A stretch of DNA of 64,000 nucleotides from Psychrobacter pygoscelis (GCF_004335015.1 NZ_RQRU01000001.1:1116001-1180000), one strand, 5' to 3'; shown: positions 27,879 to 39,004, counted from the stretch's first letter. Program-made: numbers and translations. Notes: generated from the letters alone by a model not told the origin.

Positions 27879-28565
27879 CTAGTATCGATAATGACCAGTA
27901 ATGGGATAGGCAAATAAGATATCTTCTTGCTGCACGCCTTGACCAATATTGTGAATAATCAGCGGTGTCCCCTCCGCTGATGTTTTATTAGAGACGATAC
28001 CTATGTGCGGCAGATTGCCACTTGGCAGTCGCCACGAGACGATATCACCGGCTTTAAAACTCTCAATATCTGTTATAGACAAGCTCTGACCATGACGCTC
28101 AAAGAAGGTCTCTAGATTGGGAACACGGCGATGGTCGATGTTTTTATCGGCAGTTTTTAGTCCCCAGAGTTTAGGATATTCTGCAAAATGCTGCTGCATA
28201 TCGTGATTGACCAGCTGCTGCAAATCGATATTTTGTAGTCGATAAGCACGAATGACGACATCGCTACATACCCCGGTATGCTGCGGCACATCGCCCCGTG
28301 GAAAGTCCAACTTGCGATATGAGGGGTCATAACTCACGGTAACACCAATTTGCTTTTTGGCATCTCGAGCAAGCTTCGCGCCATTGCTGACAGGCTCAGC
28401 AGCTACGGCCAGCTGCATACTGGCGATGCTCAGCGCTATCAGGCCTGTTCGAGCGAGTCTCGCCATGATAGCTGTTACTGGCATGGCTAACGGTGAGTTG
28501 GCATGGGATATCTTATCTTGGTATATCTTGTTTAAGGCAATACGGTCCTGACATTTCACTAACAC
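27879..28565 (-). CDS. DUF1287 domain protein, exported
   Basis: A protein with the DUF1287 fold (NlpC/P60-like by reported family relationships). It has an AKKQIGVTVSYDPSYRKLDFP motif, CSDVVIRAYR with a conserved Cys, a KTADKNIDHRRVPNL region, and HIGIV near the end with the likely catalytic His. A signal peptide is evident at MARLARTGLIALSIASMQLA, so translation may begin at the internal ATG near 28463 rather than at 28565; either way export is expected. It ends 16 bp from the convergent psd stop. Confidence 0.85.
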   Translation of the reverse strand: MLVKCQDRIALNKIYQDKISHANSPLAMPVTAIMARLARTGLIALSIASMQLAVAAEPVSNGAKLARDAKKQIGVTVSYDPSYRKLDFPRGDVPQHTGVCSDVVIRAYRLQNIDLQQLVNHDMQQHFAEYPKLWGLKTADKNIDHRRVPNLETFFERHGQSLSITDIESFKAGDIVSWRLPSGNLPHIGIVSNKTSAEGTPLIIHNIGQGVQQEDILFAYPITGHYRY

Positions 28566-28630
28566 TCCCCTGTTTTCTTTTTATTAGTCCATTATTTATT
28601 ACTTACTGAAACCCTAATGAGCTATCCATT

Positions 28631-28702
28631 GAGTTCTTTATTGAGTTCTTTATTGAGTTCTTTATTGAGTTCTTTATTGAGTTCTTTATTCCGTTCTTTA
28701 TT
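28631..28702. repeat. 12-bp tandem repeat, six units
   Basis: Five perfect units of GAGTTCTTTATT (28631-28690) are followed by one variant unit CCGTTCTTTATT (28691-28702). The array lies 65 bp upstream of the longest DUF1287 reading frame and is read NKEL on the minus strand, but it is not in a gene. Confidence 0.95.
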
Positions 28703-28818
28703 GAATGATGCGCGCATCGTGCGTCGAATGATTGAATAACTGGCCAATTTTACTTTCTATCCATAAACCTTAGATTGTTAGAATGAATACGCTGTCATAG
28801 TCTCTTATGCAGATAAAC

Positions 28819-29451
28819 TTAGGCATCAATCAACCACCCTTGCTCAACGGCAACATCAATCTGCTGAATTAACCAGTCATAAATATCGGGAAACGACTTT
28901 TTGATAAAGGCCTGCGTGGATAAGACTTGGCTACGAGTCACTTGGTGCATCTGCCACATGCCGCCTTGGGTCTTTAAATTCAACAAAAATGGCAGTAGCC
29001 TATCGACCACCTTAACCAGCTGGGTCTCTTGACTGCTCCCCGTCTCTTGCTCTTCCCAAATCTTGGCCAGATTATCAATACCATTGCCCCGCTCGTCTTG
29101 AAGTCTATGAATGCCTTCACGTTCTGTATGATGCGCCTCACTACGTTGACTATCGTACAAATAGGTATCGCCCGCGTCAATCTCACCCAAATCATGCACC
29201 AATGCCATCTTCAGTAAGCGCTCATGATTGAGCGGTAGCTTGAAGTATTCGGCAATAGACCAGCAAGCCATTGCCAAGTGCCATGAATGCTCCGCAGAAT
29301 TCTCACGCCGAGTACCGCCTGTTATATAATTGCGGCGCTCCACGTGTTTAAGCGCATCAAGCTCTAGTAAAAAATGCGTAATATCTTCCATCTTTGGCAA
29401 GTTGTCTGGTGCGGTGCTTTTAGATTGACGCTGACTGTCCATAACTCTCAC
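28819..29451 (-). CDS. HD-domain phosphohydrolase (YfbR/HDDC2-like)
   Basis: Metal-dependent phosphohydrolase, plausibly a 5'-deoxynucleotidase. The HD signature is AEHSWHLAMACW...LVHDLGEIDAGDTYLYD (metal-binding His, His-Asp, Asp), matching the PF13023 (HD_3) subfamily. The 210 residues match HDDC2-type proteins. Translation may start at GTG 29451 or ATG 29442. Substrate inferred only from family. Confidence 0.88.
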   Translation of the reverse strand: MRVMDSQRQSKSTAPDNLPKMEDITHFLLELDALKHVERRNYITGGTRRENSAEHSWHLAMACWSIAEYFKLPLNHERLLKMALVHDLGEIDAGDTYLYDSQRSEAHHTEREGIHRLQDERGNGIDNLAKIWEEQETGSSQETQLVKVVDRLLPFLLNLKTQGGMWQMHQVTRSQVLSTQAFIKKSFPDIYDWLIQQIDVAVEQGWLIDA

Positions 29452-29558
29452 TATTTATTACTAAAAAGCCAATCAACTAATTGACTAATTGACTATAGGA
29501 ATCTTTAATACCCTGCTACTTAACGGCTATTTGACCTCTATGAACCGTTATTTGCCCC

Positions 29559-30134
29559 CTATTTAACTAGGTTGCTAATTGTTTTAAAGGCAGGGTCTTT
29601 ACTGGAGCGGCATAGCTCAAATAATATGGCCTCCACCGTAGTAACGACAGCTCCTGCTCGGCGCATTCGGCGAATCGCTTGCTTACGATCATAGGCGTTT
29701 CGTGAGCCTGTTGCATCAGCAATAATGACAGGCTGCATGCCATTATCAAGCAGGTCTAATGCGGTCTGCATAACACAGACATGGGTCTCAACACCGCACA
29801 ATAATACGGCATTACGATTTTGCTGTGCCAGATGATTCCACGCTTCATTATTATCACAGGCACTGAACGTGACCTTTTCTACAGCCTTCGCTTTGTTGCT
29901 ATCTAGGACTTCCATAATCTCCGGCACAGTCTCACCTAAGCCTTTTTTGTATTGCTCGTTCAGCATAATGGGAATGCCAAGAGCTTGCAGTCCTTCAATT
30001 AGCATCACAATCTTGCTAAGGATTTCCTGCTGACGATAAATATGCGGGGTAAGCTTTTCTTGCACATCAATGATCACGGCTTGGCAATTATCACGCATGA
30101 TGCGGTAGGTCTTATCGGTAGTAATCGTCGACAT
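29559..30134 (-). CDS. Isochorismatase-family cysteine hydrolase (YcaC-like)
   Basis: A 191-residue hydrolase of the isochorismatase-like fold. The catalytic triad is D23 (VIIDVQEKL), K87 (VEKVTF) and C120 (GVETHVCV), in the expected order and context. Members include YcaC and nicotinamidases; the sequence best fits the YcaC-like group of uncertain substrate. A nicotinamidase role is not supported because the zinc-binding DxHxxH motif is absent. Confidence 0.9.
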   Translation of the reverse strand: MSTITTDKTYRIMRDNCQAVIIDVQEKLTPHIYRQQEILSKIVMLIEGLQALGIPIMLNEQYKKGLGETVPEIMEVLDSNKAKAVEKVTFSACDNNEAWNHLAQQNRNAVLLCGVETHVCVMQTALDLLDNGMQPVIIADATGSRNAYDRKQAIRRMRRAGAVVTTVEAILFELCRSSKDPAFKTISNLVK

Positions 30135-30357
30135 AACACTCTCCTTGTGGCTATCGTTTTAACTTATTCTCTTATTTAGTCACACTTTAGCTGATGGGTC
30201 AACGTTGTGTTTTTAGAGAAGATCATTTTTAGGGTTTTATTTCATGAGGCGTTAAGCCGCCCGTTCAGCACCGTCATTTAATGTCTTAAACGCTGACTGC
30301 TAGCTTTACCGCTATACTTCAAAGCCTTAGCGCTACAACCTAATAATAGCTAAGAGC

Positions 30358-30771
30358 CTAGCACTTACCTGTTACAATAATCTGCCGCTCAAAGTGCCCC
30401 ATGTGACCATAGCTGCCTACCTTACTAACAACCCCTTTGATACAGACGTTATCCAGCTTATAAAACGAGTCTTTGATACCGCGCTGCTTGGCAATACTGT
30501 CTATAATATTGCTGGGGTCATCAATATGATACTGTTGACCGGTATTACTGCTAAAGCTGAACTGCTCTAAGGTCTTAAGGACTGTGCCAGTTACTGGCTT
30601 TGGCTTTAACCCTGGATTATCTAGATGGGCAGATAGCTTGGCGGACATGGCTTGCTGAGCAGCAAAGCTTGTTGCTCCTATACCAATTAGAGCCAGTAAA
30701 GCAAATTTTAGTATCGAATTTTTGCGTTTGTTATGTTGATTATCTTGACGTGGTTTTTGAGTACTGCTCAT
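30358..30771 (-). CDS. Exported small protein of unknown function
   Basis: A 137-residue protein: basic N-terminus, one hydrophobic segment at about residues 20-38 (ILKFALLALIGIGATSFAAQ) that may be signal or anchor, then a mature domain with two cysteines (CIKGVV and the terminal TGKC). These could pair as a disulfide in the periplasm. Not recognised as any family. Confidence 0.7.
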   Translation of the reverse strand: MSSTQKPRQDNQHNKRKNSILKFALLALIGIGATSFAAQQAMSAKLSAHLDNPGLKPKPVTGTVLKTLEQFSFSSNTGQQYHIDDPSNIIDSIAKQRGIKDSFYKLDNVCIKGVVSKVGSYGHMGHFERQIIVTGKC

Positions 30772-31088
30772 TTTAGTCTCCTACTAAGCCCAATGCTTAG
30801 TTAGATATATAGCGTTTTTAGCTACAAATATTGTATCGTGGGATAAATGGAGTAAGCGTAATTTTTGTTATACAGATAAAAACTTAAAACCCTTATAAAT
30901 AGGTCAAATATGAACTATAACAAGATAATTGGCGAACAGTGAATTGAATATAACTTTAATAACGTGGCTGAAATTTATAAATAGTAGAGCAACAAACCAA
31001 AAAAAACGCCAGAATTATCTGGCGTTTTTTTTATTATGCGATTAGAGCGTATTGGTCTAAAAAGAAACTTTTAAATAAAATTCTTTAA
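30772..31088. other. Intergenic region
   Basis: A 317-bp spacer containing the fadBA terminator and the promoter area of the small exported protein. Nothing else seen. Confidence 0.5.
31001..31033 (-). terminator. Intrinsic terminator of fadBA
   Basis: Stem AAACGCCAGA / TCTGGCGTTT with ATTA loop, with A-run and T-run on both sides. It follows the fadA stop by about 55 bp. Confidence 0.9.
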
Positions 31089-32261
<1,173 letters not shown>

Positions 32262-32305
32262 TTAAAGCTCCTTTCAAATTTTATTATAACTATAGGTCAT
32301 CGTTA

Positions 32306-34465
32306 TTAGGCTTGTGGGTAAAAAGTCTCACCGGCAGCGGCCATATCACGGATCTTTTGCGGGGCTTCATAGGCTTTACCAAGATGGGCATATTTTTCAC
32401 ATAGCGCTAGGTAGTTGTCTAGACCGAGTTGATCAATATAGCGGCAAGGACCACCACGGAACGCTGGGAAGCCGACACCCATGATCATCGCCATATCGGC
32501 CTCGCTTGGCGTAGCGACGATGTTGTCTTCTAAGCAGCGAACGGTTTCGTTACAGAACGCCAGCATCATACGATCGATGATGGTTTGATCGTCAAACTCT
32601 TGCGTCTTGCTATCAGTGGTGTCTTTAAGCAGCGCATAAGTCGCCTCGTCTGCCGTTTTCTTTGGCTTGCCGCGCTTGTCTTTTTCGTATTTATAGAAGC
32701 CAACGCCATTTTTTTGACCCAAACGCTGGTTCTCAAACAAATGCTTGATAGCGCCTTTAAAGTCAGGCTTCATGCGATCTGGGAAGCCCTCTGCCATAAC
32801 CTCTGCGCCGTGCACACCGGTATCAAGACCGACCACATCGATAAGATAAGCAGGTCCCATAGGCCAGCCGAACTTCTCCATGACTTTATCGACATGAACA
32901 AAATCCGCACCTTCTTTAAGCAATAAGTCAAAGGCACCAAAGTAAGGGAACAATACACGGTTGACGAGGAAGCCTGGGCAGTCGTTAACCACAACGGGTA
33001 CTTTACCCATGCGCTGCGCTAGAGCAACCGTGGTCGCAATCGCTTCTTCTGATGACTTCTCACCGCGAATAACTTCGACCAGTGGCATACGGTGCACAGG
33101 ATTAAAGAAGTGCATACCGACGAAGTTCTCAGGACGCTCAAGCACTTCAGCCAGATGAGTAATTGAGATGGTCGAGGTGTTAGAGGCTAAGATAGCGTTG
33201 TCTTTGACCAAGCCTTCGACTTCTTTTAGTACTGCATGCTTCACTTTTGGGTTTTCAACGACTGCTTCAATGACGATATCGGTCTCAGCAAAGTCGCCGT
33301 AGTTGAGGGTTGGACGAATTCGGCTTAGGGTTTCGCCCATTTGTGCAGGGGTCATCTTGCCGCGATCGACCATTTTGCCAAGCAATTTGCTGGCCTCGCC
33401 CATACCAAGGTCTAATTGCTCCGCCTTGATGTCTTTCATGATGATTGGCAAGCCTTTAGACGCTGCTTGGTAGGCAATACCGCCGCCCATGATGCCTGCA
33501 CCTAGTACCGCTGCTTCATCGATATCATGCGCCAGCTTGCTGTGCTTTTTCGCCAGCTTTTTGACTGTCTGATCGTTCAAGAATAGACCCACAAGGCTAG
33601 TCGCTTGCGGGGTCTTAGCCGCTTTAGCAAAGCCTGCCGCCTCTACTTTAAGCGCTTCATCACGGCTTAGATTGATGTGCTTTTCGATAGCATCGATGGC
33701 GATGGCAGGGGCTGGATACTGCTTGGGATTGGCTTTAGCAAAGATAGCGCCTTTAGCACTATTGATCGCCATAGCTTGCTCAAGCTGGTTGAGTTTAACC
33801 GGCTGCAACTTCTCTTCGCGTTTTGCTCTCCAGTCCAGCTCGCCTGAGATACATTTTTTGACCAAGTCGATAGCAGCATTTTGCAAGTCATCTGCTGACA
33901 CAACGGCATCGACTAAACCAACTTTTAGCGCATCGGCCGGCTTTTGCGGCTTACCAGTCGCGATAAGCTCTAGTGCATTGTCCACACCCAATAGTCGCGT
34001 GGTACGCACAGTACCACCAAAGCCTGGGAAAATACCAAGCTGGGTTTCAGGGAGACCGATTTGCGCTTTTTCGCTCATGACCCGATATTCACAGACCAAT
34101 GTCATCTCACAACCACCACCTAATGCTGCGCCATTGATAGCGGCAACTTTAGGGAATGGCAAGTCTTCAAAACGGTTAAATACATCATTGATATCTAGAA
34201 TCCAGTTCTTAATATCATCTTCATCTTTACGGAAATAACCGACAAACTCAGTGATGTCAGCACCAGCGATAAACACGCCTTTGCCAGAAGTTACGATAAG
34301 ACCTTGAATGTCGTCAGCCTTTTCTAGCGCATTCACGGCTTGTTTAAATTGCTCATTGGTCTCGGCATCAAACTTATTGACGCTCTCATTTTCTGCATTA
34401 AATTGCAGGTTAGCGATACCATCATCTAGCATGGTCACCGAAATGCGGTTGCCTTGATAAACCAT
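32306..34465 (-). CDS. fadB: Fatty acid oxidation complex alpha subunit (enoyl-CoA hydratase/3-hydroxyacyl-CoA dehydrogenase)
   Basis: A 719-residue multifunctional subunit. The enoyl-CoA hydratase/isomerase domain (about 1-190) shows the oxyanion-hole blocks [15 protein letters not shown] and [13 protein letters not shown], with catalytic Glu in [17 protein letters not shown]. The NAD-binding domain has [20 protein letters not shown] near residue 318. [13 protein letters not shown] carries the dehydrogenase His. AAGGAG lies 7 nt before the ATG. No PsrA/FadR operator was recognised upstream. Confidence 0.97.
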   Translation of the reverse strand: MVYQGNRISVTMLDDGIANLQFNAENESVNKFDAETNEQFKQAVNALEKADDIQGLIVTSGKGVFIAGADITEFVGYFRKDEDDIKNWILDINDVFNRFEDLPFPKVAAINGAALGGGCEMTLVCEYRVMSEKAQIGLPETQLGIFPGFGGTVRTTRLLGVDNALELIATGKPQKPADALKVGLVDAVVSADDLQNAAIDLVKKCISGELDWRAKREEKLQPVKLNQLEQAMAINSAKGAIFAKANPKQYPAPAIAIDAIEKHINLSRDEALKVEAAGFAKAAKTPQATSLVGLFLNDQTVKKLAKKHSKLAHDIDEAAVLGAGIMGGGIAYQAASKGLPIIMKDIKAEQLDLGMGEASKLLGKMVDRGKMTPAQMGETLSRIRPTLNYGDFAETDIVIEAVVENPKVKHAVLKEVEGLVKDNAILASNTSTISITHLAEVLERPENFVGMHFFNPVHRMPLVEVIRGEKSSEEAIATTVALAQRMGKVPVVVNDCPGFLVNRVLFPYFGAFDLLLKEGADFVHVDKVMEKFGWPMGPAYLIDVVGLDTGVHGAEVMAEGFPDRMKPDFKGAIKHLFENQRLGQKNGVGFYKYEKDKRGKPKKTADEATYALLKDTTDSKTQEFDDQTIIDRMMLAFCNETVRCLEDNIVATPSEADMAMIMGVGFPAFRGGPCRYIDQLGLDNYLALCEKYAHLGKAYEAPQKIRDMAAAGETFYPQA

Positions 34466-35045
34466 TCGAAGCTCCTTGTTGTTCTTGGGTTATTGTGCAA
34501 GTTAAAAATAATTTTATGAAACTGTGATGAATTAATGAAAACAAAACGCCAAATTGCCTAAAATCCATTAGCCAATAAGCTGTTAGTAGCCATACACTTA
34601 TGGCTTATTAAGTTATATGGCTCGCTATTACTGGTAGCTAATTGGCCCTTAACGCATTCACAATAAATGAAAAGAACCCTAAAAAGACCACAGCGAAACA
34701 TACCATTGTTAAGCGCTCATCGTCCTTTAGATTTTGACAGATAAAATTTTGGTTATAAAAATACTCAACCATTAAGGAACATGGTCGCTCTTTCGGGCTT
34801 AGTGTAGGGGATTTGCCCCCTGACTGTCACAATGTTAGCTCTGACTCATAAGTCATTATTAATAATTATTGGTCGTAAATTTGTGTAATAGTCTCCTTCT
34901 ATCATCATGCTACACCACCTATCAAGATTATTGTTATACTTATTATAATAAATCTGTTTTTCGTCGTTTGCCGGATTCAAGTCACCATTTCCCGCACACG
35001 TAAGCCACTATTATTCCTATTTTAGGTTATTCGCAACTGCTATTT
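34466..35045. other. Divergent intergenic region fadB-ispA
   Basis: A 580-bp region that must contain promoters for both directions. No gene, clear operator or RNA element identified. Confidence 0.45.
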
Positions 35046-36038
35046 ATGTCCAAATTTAATAATGACGCTGTGGTGCCCTCAGCGCCGCCTACCCCTGTTT
35101 TAGCTGCTACTCAGGATCAACTATCCTTCGACGCACTTAGATCCCACACAACCCAGCTTTTAACTGCTGATATCGAGCAACTCATCGAAGTCTCATCACT
35201 ACCAGAGCCTTTAAGAGGAGCCTGCCATTATGCGATGAGCGGCAGTGGTAAGCGAGTGCGGCCTTTGTTAGTTGCTAGCGCCTTTATGACGCTGCAAGGT
35301 AAGTTTGGCCCATCAGAGTCGTCAGCGCCTATATTAAATGATGCCTGTCGGCGAGCGATGTTAGCGGTCGAGCTACTGCATGCCTACTCGCTTATCCATG
35401 ATGACTTACCCTGCATGGACGACGATGACCTACGCCGTGGTCAACCGACCTGTCATATTGCTTTTGATGAAGCTACTGCCCTACTGGCAGGCGATGTCTT
35501 ACAGACGCTCGCCTTTGAGGTTTTAAGCGCCGATATTGACGGATTTGCCGCCATTGATACCACCCTTTCACTGCGGCTTATCAAGGTGTTCGCCCCGCGA
35601 GCTCGGCGTATGGTGGCAGGTCAGATGCTGGATTTAAACGCCGAGAGTACCCCTATCTGTCAGGAGGCTCTTGAGGCCATTCATCGTGACAAGACTGGCG
35701 CTCTAATTGAAGCAGCCAGCTTAATGGGCGCTATATGCGCTGATGCAAGCGATACTGAGCTTGACACGGTGCAGCACTTTTCAGCCAATCTTGGCCTTGC
35801 CTTTCAGGTTCAGGACGATATCTTAGATGTAACGGTCAGTACTGATGATCTGGGCAAGCCTGCTGGGAGCGATGAAAAGCTCGACAAATCTACCTACGTT
35901 AAGCTTATGGGCGTTGAGACGGCCAGTGAGTATGCTAGAGAGCTATTTGATTCGGCTAAAGCGGCTGTGGTGCAAACTTTTGGTGACGACAATCAGCTTA
36001 TTGAGCTAGCAAACTGGCTTTGGAAGCGCAATAAATAA
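35046..36038 (+). CDS. ispA: Polyprenyl synthetase, farnesyl diphosphate synthase type
   Basis: Condenses IPP with allylic diphosphates in isoprenoid synthesis. First aspartate-rich motif HDDLPCMDDDDLRRG and second motif FQVQDDILD are both intact. SGKRVRPLL and the KTGAL loop are also present. The DDxxxxD spacing in the first motif is the FPP/GPP synthase form seen in IspA. At 330 residues it is longer than E. coli IspA (299), the excess being an N-terminal extension of about 25 residues. Confidence 0.9.
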   Translation: MSKFNNDAVVPSAPPTPVLAATQDQLSFDALRSHTTQLLTADIEQLIEVSSLPEPLRGACHYAMSGSGKRVRPLLVASAFMTLQGKFGPSESSAPILNDACRRAMLAVELLHAYSLIHDDLPCMDDDDLRRGQPTCHIAFDEATALLAGDVLQTLAFEVLSADIDGFAAIDTTLSLRLIKVFAPRARRMVAGQMLDLNAESTPICQEALEAIHRDKTGALIEAASLMGAICADASDTELDTVQHFSANLGLAFQVQDDILDVTVSTDDLGKPAGSDEKLDKSTYVKLMGVETASEYARELFDSAKAAVVQTFGDDNQLIELANWLWKRNK

Positions 36039-36066
36039 CAGGTTTCGCTTAACAGGAAGAATAAAT

Positions 36067-36136
36067 AGATAGGAGCAATCGAATGGACAAAAGCTTGAGC
36101 AGTCACGTATGAGTCACTTTCATACGGCTCCTATCT
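36067..36136 (+). other. Nested inverted repeat downstream of ispA
   Basis: Outer 10-bp arms AGATAGGAGC (36067-36076) and GCTCCTATCT (36127-36136) enclose an inner hairpin CGTATGA / TCATACG (36106-36126) that abuts the outer right arm, so the two stems could stack. TTAAACTTTT follows. It could be a terminator-like or structured RNA element. Confidence 0.55.
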
Positions 36137-36266
36137 TAAACTTTTACCTATGCTCCTAATAATAAATAAATTTTCATTGCATAACTTTTGCTGAGTTGTC
36201 TTTTTATAGTTATACTCAATTGCTACCATCAAACTAAAAACAATTAACTATAACTTGGAGCACCTT

Positions 36267-37475
36267 ATGCCATTGTCAAAGCTACCACTGTCTTTAATAA
36301 TAAGTGCCATCTGTATAACGCCTGCGCTTTTAGGATGCGGAGGGGGGTCGGATGGTGACACCTATACATCTCATCACTCATCCCCTGCTACACCCACTCC
36401 ACCAAAGCAGACACCCCCACCTAAGCCCAGCTTTACCCTTGAACCTAGTGCCAGCATCCCTAAGCTTAAAAACAATGATTCATTAGCCTTTAAACACACT
36501 ATGGCTGGTGAGCAAGCACTCACGACGGGGATTTATAAGCCTAAGCTGGTCACCTTAATATCTGATAAAAACAACTGCCCAAGCTTTGGTAGTGTGGGTT
36601 GTCCAAGCTTTGATCGAATTTGGTTAGATGCCAATGGTCAATTTAACAGAGACAGCTGGGCCTACTTGCCGACAGATAAATCTTGGGTACAACTGGATGC
36701 CTTCCATAATCTCTTTCGTTTTAGCTTCGGCGACTTTTTCTCTGATGGCAGCGAGTTTAGTTCAAAAGAATTCGACCCTGAAGAGGCACAATGGTCCCAT
36801 TCGCCATCGGGTTTTACCGCTCCCTATCTAAACGCCGCTCGCTTTAAGCTAAGTGTCGCTGATAAAAACATAAGTGATCTTCTAATTAACCCTCGCAAAC
36901 CGGCTACTGGCAACTATGGTAAGGGAGCTGTCGGTTATGATATCAACATCGGGCTGGCAGAAGGGGAGTACTATTATTTTGAAGATACGGATTCTCCAGC
37001 CTTATCTTATCGTCAATCGTCCAACGATGCCTCGACCTATAAATCTTTAGAGGCGTATCGCGCTGCACATACAAATAAACAAAGTGTAGTTTGCGCTATT
37101 GAAGAAGGTAAAAATAAAGGTCTAGTGTTTAATCCTTCTAAACTCGGCGCTACCCTTTATACTTTAAAAAATAGCAGTTGTAGTAATGAGGTGGATACTA
37201 ATAAACCCAACAAGACCATTCCTGAATATATTAAACTGATTGATAATCGCAAAGTCATCGTCATGCCAAGCCTAAGCTTCGACAGTGTAGCGAATAAGTC
37301 TTACTATACTGTCCTGACGCTAAATGATAATGGCGTCGCGGCCCAAGGTCGTGGTTATCAAAAAGGTTATGGTATAAAAAATTCTGATTTTGTTAACGAA
37401 ACCGCCTTTATTGCTTGGCTAAAGACTTTCAATAATGAGACGTCAGCGCTTGTCTTGCCAGGTAAAACCCGATAA
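36267..37475 (+). CDS. Lipoprotein of unknown function
   Basis: A 402-residue lipoprotein: signal MPLSKLPLSLIISAICITPA and lipobox LLGC with C24, followed by a Gly/Ser/Thr/Pro-rich flexible linker (GGGSDG, PATPTPPKQTPPPK). The surface- or periplasm-facing domain is rich in aromatic residues and contains several Cys (KNNCPSFGSVGC, VVCAIEEG, SSCSNEV) that may pair. The family is not recognised. The start at ATG 36267 is chosen because GGAG precedes it; an in-frame TTG lies upstream. A terminator follows. Confidence 0.8.
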   Translation: MPLSKLPLSLIISAICITPALLGCGGGSDGDTYTSHHSSPATPTPPKQTPPPKPSFTLEPSASIPKLKNNDSLAFKHTMAGEQALTTGIYKPKLVTLISDKNNCPSFGSVGCPSFDRIWLDANGQFNRDSWAYLPTDKSWVQLDAFHNLFRFSFGDFFSDGSEFSSKEFDPEEAQWSHSPSGFTAPYLNAARFKLSVADKNISDLLINPRKPATGNYGKGAVGYDINIGLAEGEYYYFEDTDSPALSYRQSSNDASTYKSLEAYRAAHTNKQSVVCAIEEGKNKGLVFNPSKLGATLYTLKNSSCSNEVDTNKPNKTIPEYIKLIDNRKVIVMPSLSFDSVANKSYYTVLTLNDNGVAAQGRGYQKGYGIKNSDFVNETAFIAWLKTFNNETSALVLPGKTR

Positions 37476-37538
37476 GCTCGCTAAATGACTAACGCGGCTT
37501 AAATTTGGTATTTAATATTGGGTTGGTCAGAGTCTGTT

Positions 37539-37568
37539 AAGCACGCCTTCCCTGATTGCGTGCTTTTA
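37539..37568 (+). terminator. Intrinsic terminator after lipoprotein gene
   Basis: Arms AAGCACGC / GCGTGCTT with an 11-nt loop, then TTAAA; it lies about 65 bp after the stop codon. Confidence 0.7.
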
Positions 37569-37584
37569 AATAAATGAGAAGCGT

Positions 37585-38040
37585 ATGACTGTACCCTCAC
37601 ACCATCATGAAAGCTCGCACGATGAGCATACCCCACATGTAGGCTCACAAGTAGCGGACAATTTCGCTAGTAGCGCCAAAGGCAAAGCTGGGGTGATGCG
37701 GATTATAAAAGCCGCAGGCTACTCAGCTGATGGCTTTATCGCCGCCTACAAAAACGAAGCGGCCTTTCGGCAAGTGCTTTGGCTTAATAGCGTACTGCTC
37801 ATCGTAATCATATTTGCACCATTTACTATGCTGTTCAAAATGGCACTATTAATTGCCTCGTTTTTGTCACTCATTGTTGAGTTATTTAATACCGGTATTG
37901 AAGCCAGTATTGACCATACCTCTACCGCTCGTCATCCTCTAGCAAAGATCGCCAAAGACGTCGGCTCCGCAGCTCAGTTTTTAGCGTTAGTACTACTCTT
38001 TATTCTTTGGTCGATGGCGATTTGGACTTTGTGGCAATAG
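37585..38040 (+). CDS. dgkA: Diacylglycerol kinase
   Basis: Small integral membrane kinase that recycles diacylglycerol to phosphatidic acid. It has the DgkA core: AAYKNEAAFRQVLWLN, three hydrophobic helices, and the catalytic ELFNTGIEASIDH motif. The 151 residues exceed enteric DgkA (122) because of a His/Ser-rich N-terminal extension of about 30 residues (HHHESSHDEH), an unusual feature. A DUF72 gene follows after 13 bp. Confidence 0.92.
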   Translation: MTVPSHHHESSHDEHTPHVGSQVADNFASSAKGKAGVMRIIKAAGYSADGFIAAYKNEAAFRQVLWLNSVLLIVIIFAPFTMLFKMALLIASFLSLIVELFNTGIEASIDHTSTARHPLAKIAKDVGSAAQFLALVLLFILWSMAIWTLWQ

Positions 38041-38053
38041 CTGCTGTAGATTT

Positions 38054-39004
38054 ATGACCACTGATAATTCGCCCCTTCCGCTATTTGACGTTTTATTTGA
38101 TGATGCGTTTGACGATCTTGTGCCTAGCAACGAGAGCGAGACGCATACTAGCTCATCAGATGCTGTCGCATCTACCGATCAGTCTCAGCGCACGCCTACC
38201 GTATATCTTGGCACGGGCGGCTATAGCGATACGGATATGCTTGGTACGCTCTACCCTAAAGGCACTAAAAAGTCCGACTTTCTGACTGAATATGCTAAGC
38301 ACTATGGTGCGGTCGAGATCAACAGCACCTTTTATGCACCGATAGGTCAAAAGGCTTTTGCCGGAATGCTACGAAAGTCGGATGCCAAGGTTCGCTTTGC
38401 GGTCAAACTCCATCAAGACTTTACCCATGTGCGCTCAGGCTCAGCTGAGCATGCACTTGCCTTTATCGAAGCGCTAAAACCCATCATCGAAGCGGACTGT
38501 CTTGCGCCCCTTCTCCTACAATTCCCACATGGCTTTGACCGCACCCAAGCGCACCGGCTGTATTTAGCGAGATTGGTCAAATGGTTTAGCGACTACCCAC
38601 TCGCTATCGAATTTCGTCACGCCAGCTGGCATGTGCCGCAAGTGCTAGACAGCTTTCGTAAGCAAGGTCTAATCTGGTGTAGCGTGGATTATCCGAAAGT
38701 TCAGGGACTGCCACCGTCGCGGCTGATGTTGACCCAAAGTGACGCAAGATCGGGCCTGCGTACTGGCTATCTACGCATGCATGGCAATAATCTACAATGG
38801 TGGGATGCCCTATCCGCCAGCGAGCGTCATGACTATCGCTATTCGGTGGAGGAGATGCAAGGCTGGGCGCAGGCGATTGCCAACCAGCGCCAGCATTTTG
38901 ATGAGCTGTACGTGTTCTTTCAAAACTCAGTCAATGCTCATGCTTATTATAATATTAAGATGCTGCGCGAGGCTTTGACTGGGCTTGGGTTTGTAGTGCA
39001 ATAG
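38054..39004 (+). CDS. DUF72 domain protein
   Basis: A 316-residue TIM-barrel-like protein of the YecE/DUF72 family, function unknown. Signatures are LGTGGYSDTDMLGTLYP, AVEINSTFYAPIGQKAF, FAVKLHQDFTH, PLLLQFPHGF, PLAIEFRHASW and the C-terminal YVFFQNSVNAHAYYN. A hydrophilic N-terminal extension of about 45 residues precedes the domain. Probably cotranscribed with dgkA. Confidence 0.93.
   Translation: MTTDNSPLPLFDVLFDDAFDDLVPSNESETHTSSSDAVASTDQSQRTPTVYLGTGGYSDTDMLGTLYPKGTKKSDFLTEYAKHYGAVEINSTFYAPIGQKAFAGMLRKSDAKVRFAVKLHQDFTHVRSGSAEHALAFIEALKPIIEADCLAPLLLQFPHGFDRTQAHRLYLARLVKWFSDYPLAIEFRHASWHVPQVLDSFRKQGLIWCSVDYPKVQGLPPSRLMLTQSDARSGLRTGYLRMHGNNLQWWDALSASERHDYRYSVEEMQGWAQAIANQRQHFDELYVFFQNSVNAHAYYNIKMLREALTGLGFVVQ

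Noticed and set aside
28631-28702. Possible CRISPR-like array
   Set aside because: Units are 12 bp and directly adjacent with no spacers; it is a simple tandem repeat.
29559-30134. Nicotinamidase, to fit the NAD salvage genes
   Set aside because: Lacks the DxHxxH zinc motif of nicotinamidases; better described as a YcaC-like hydrolase.
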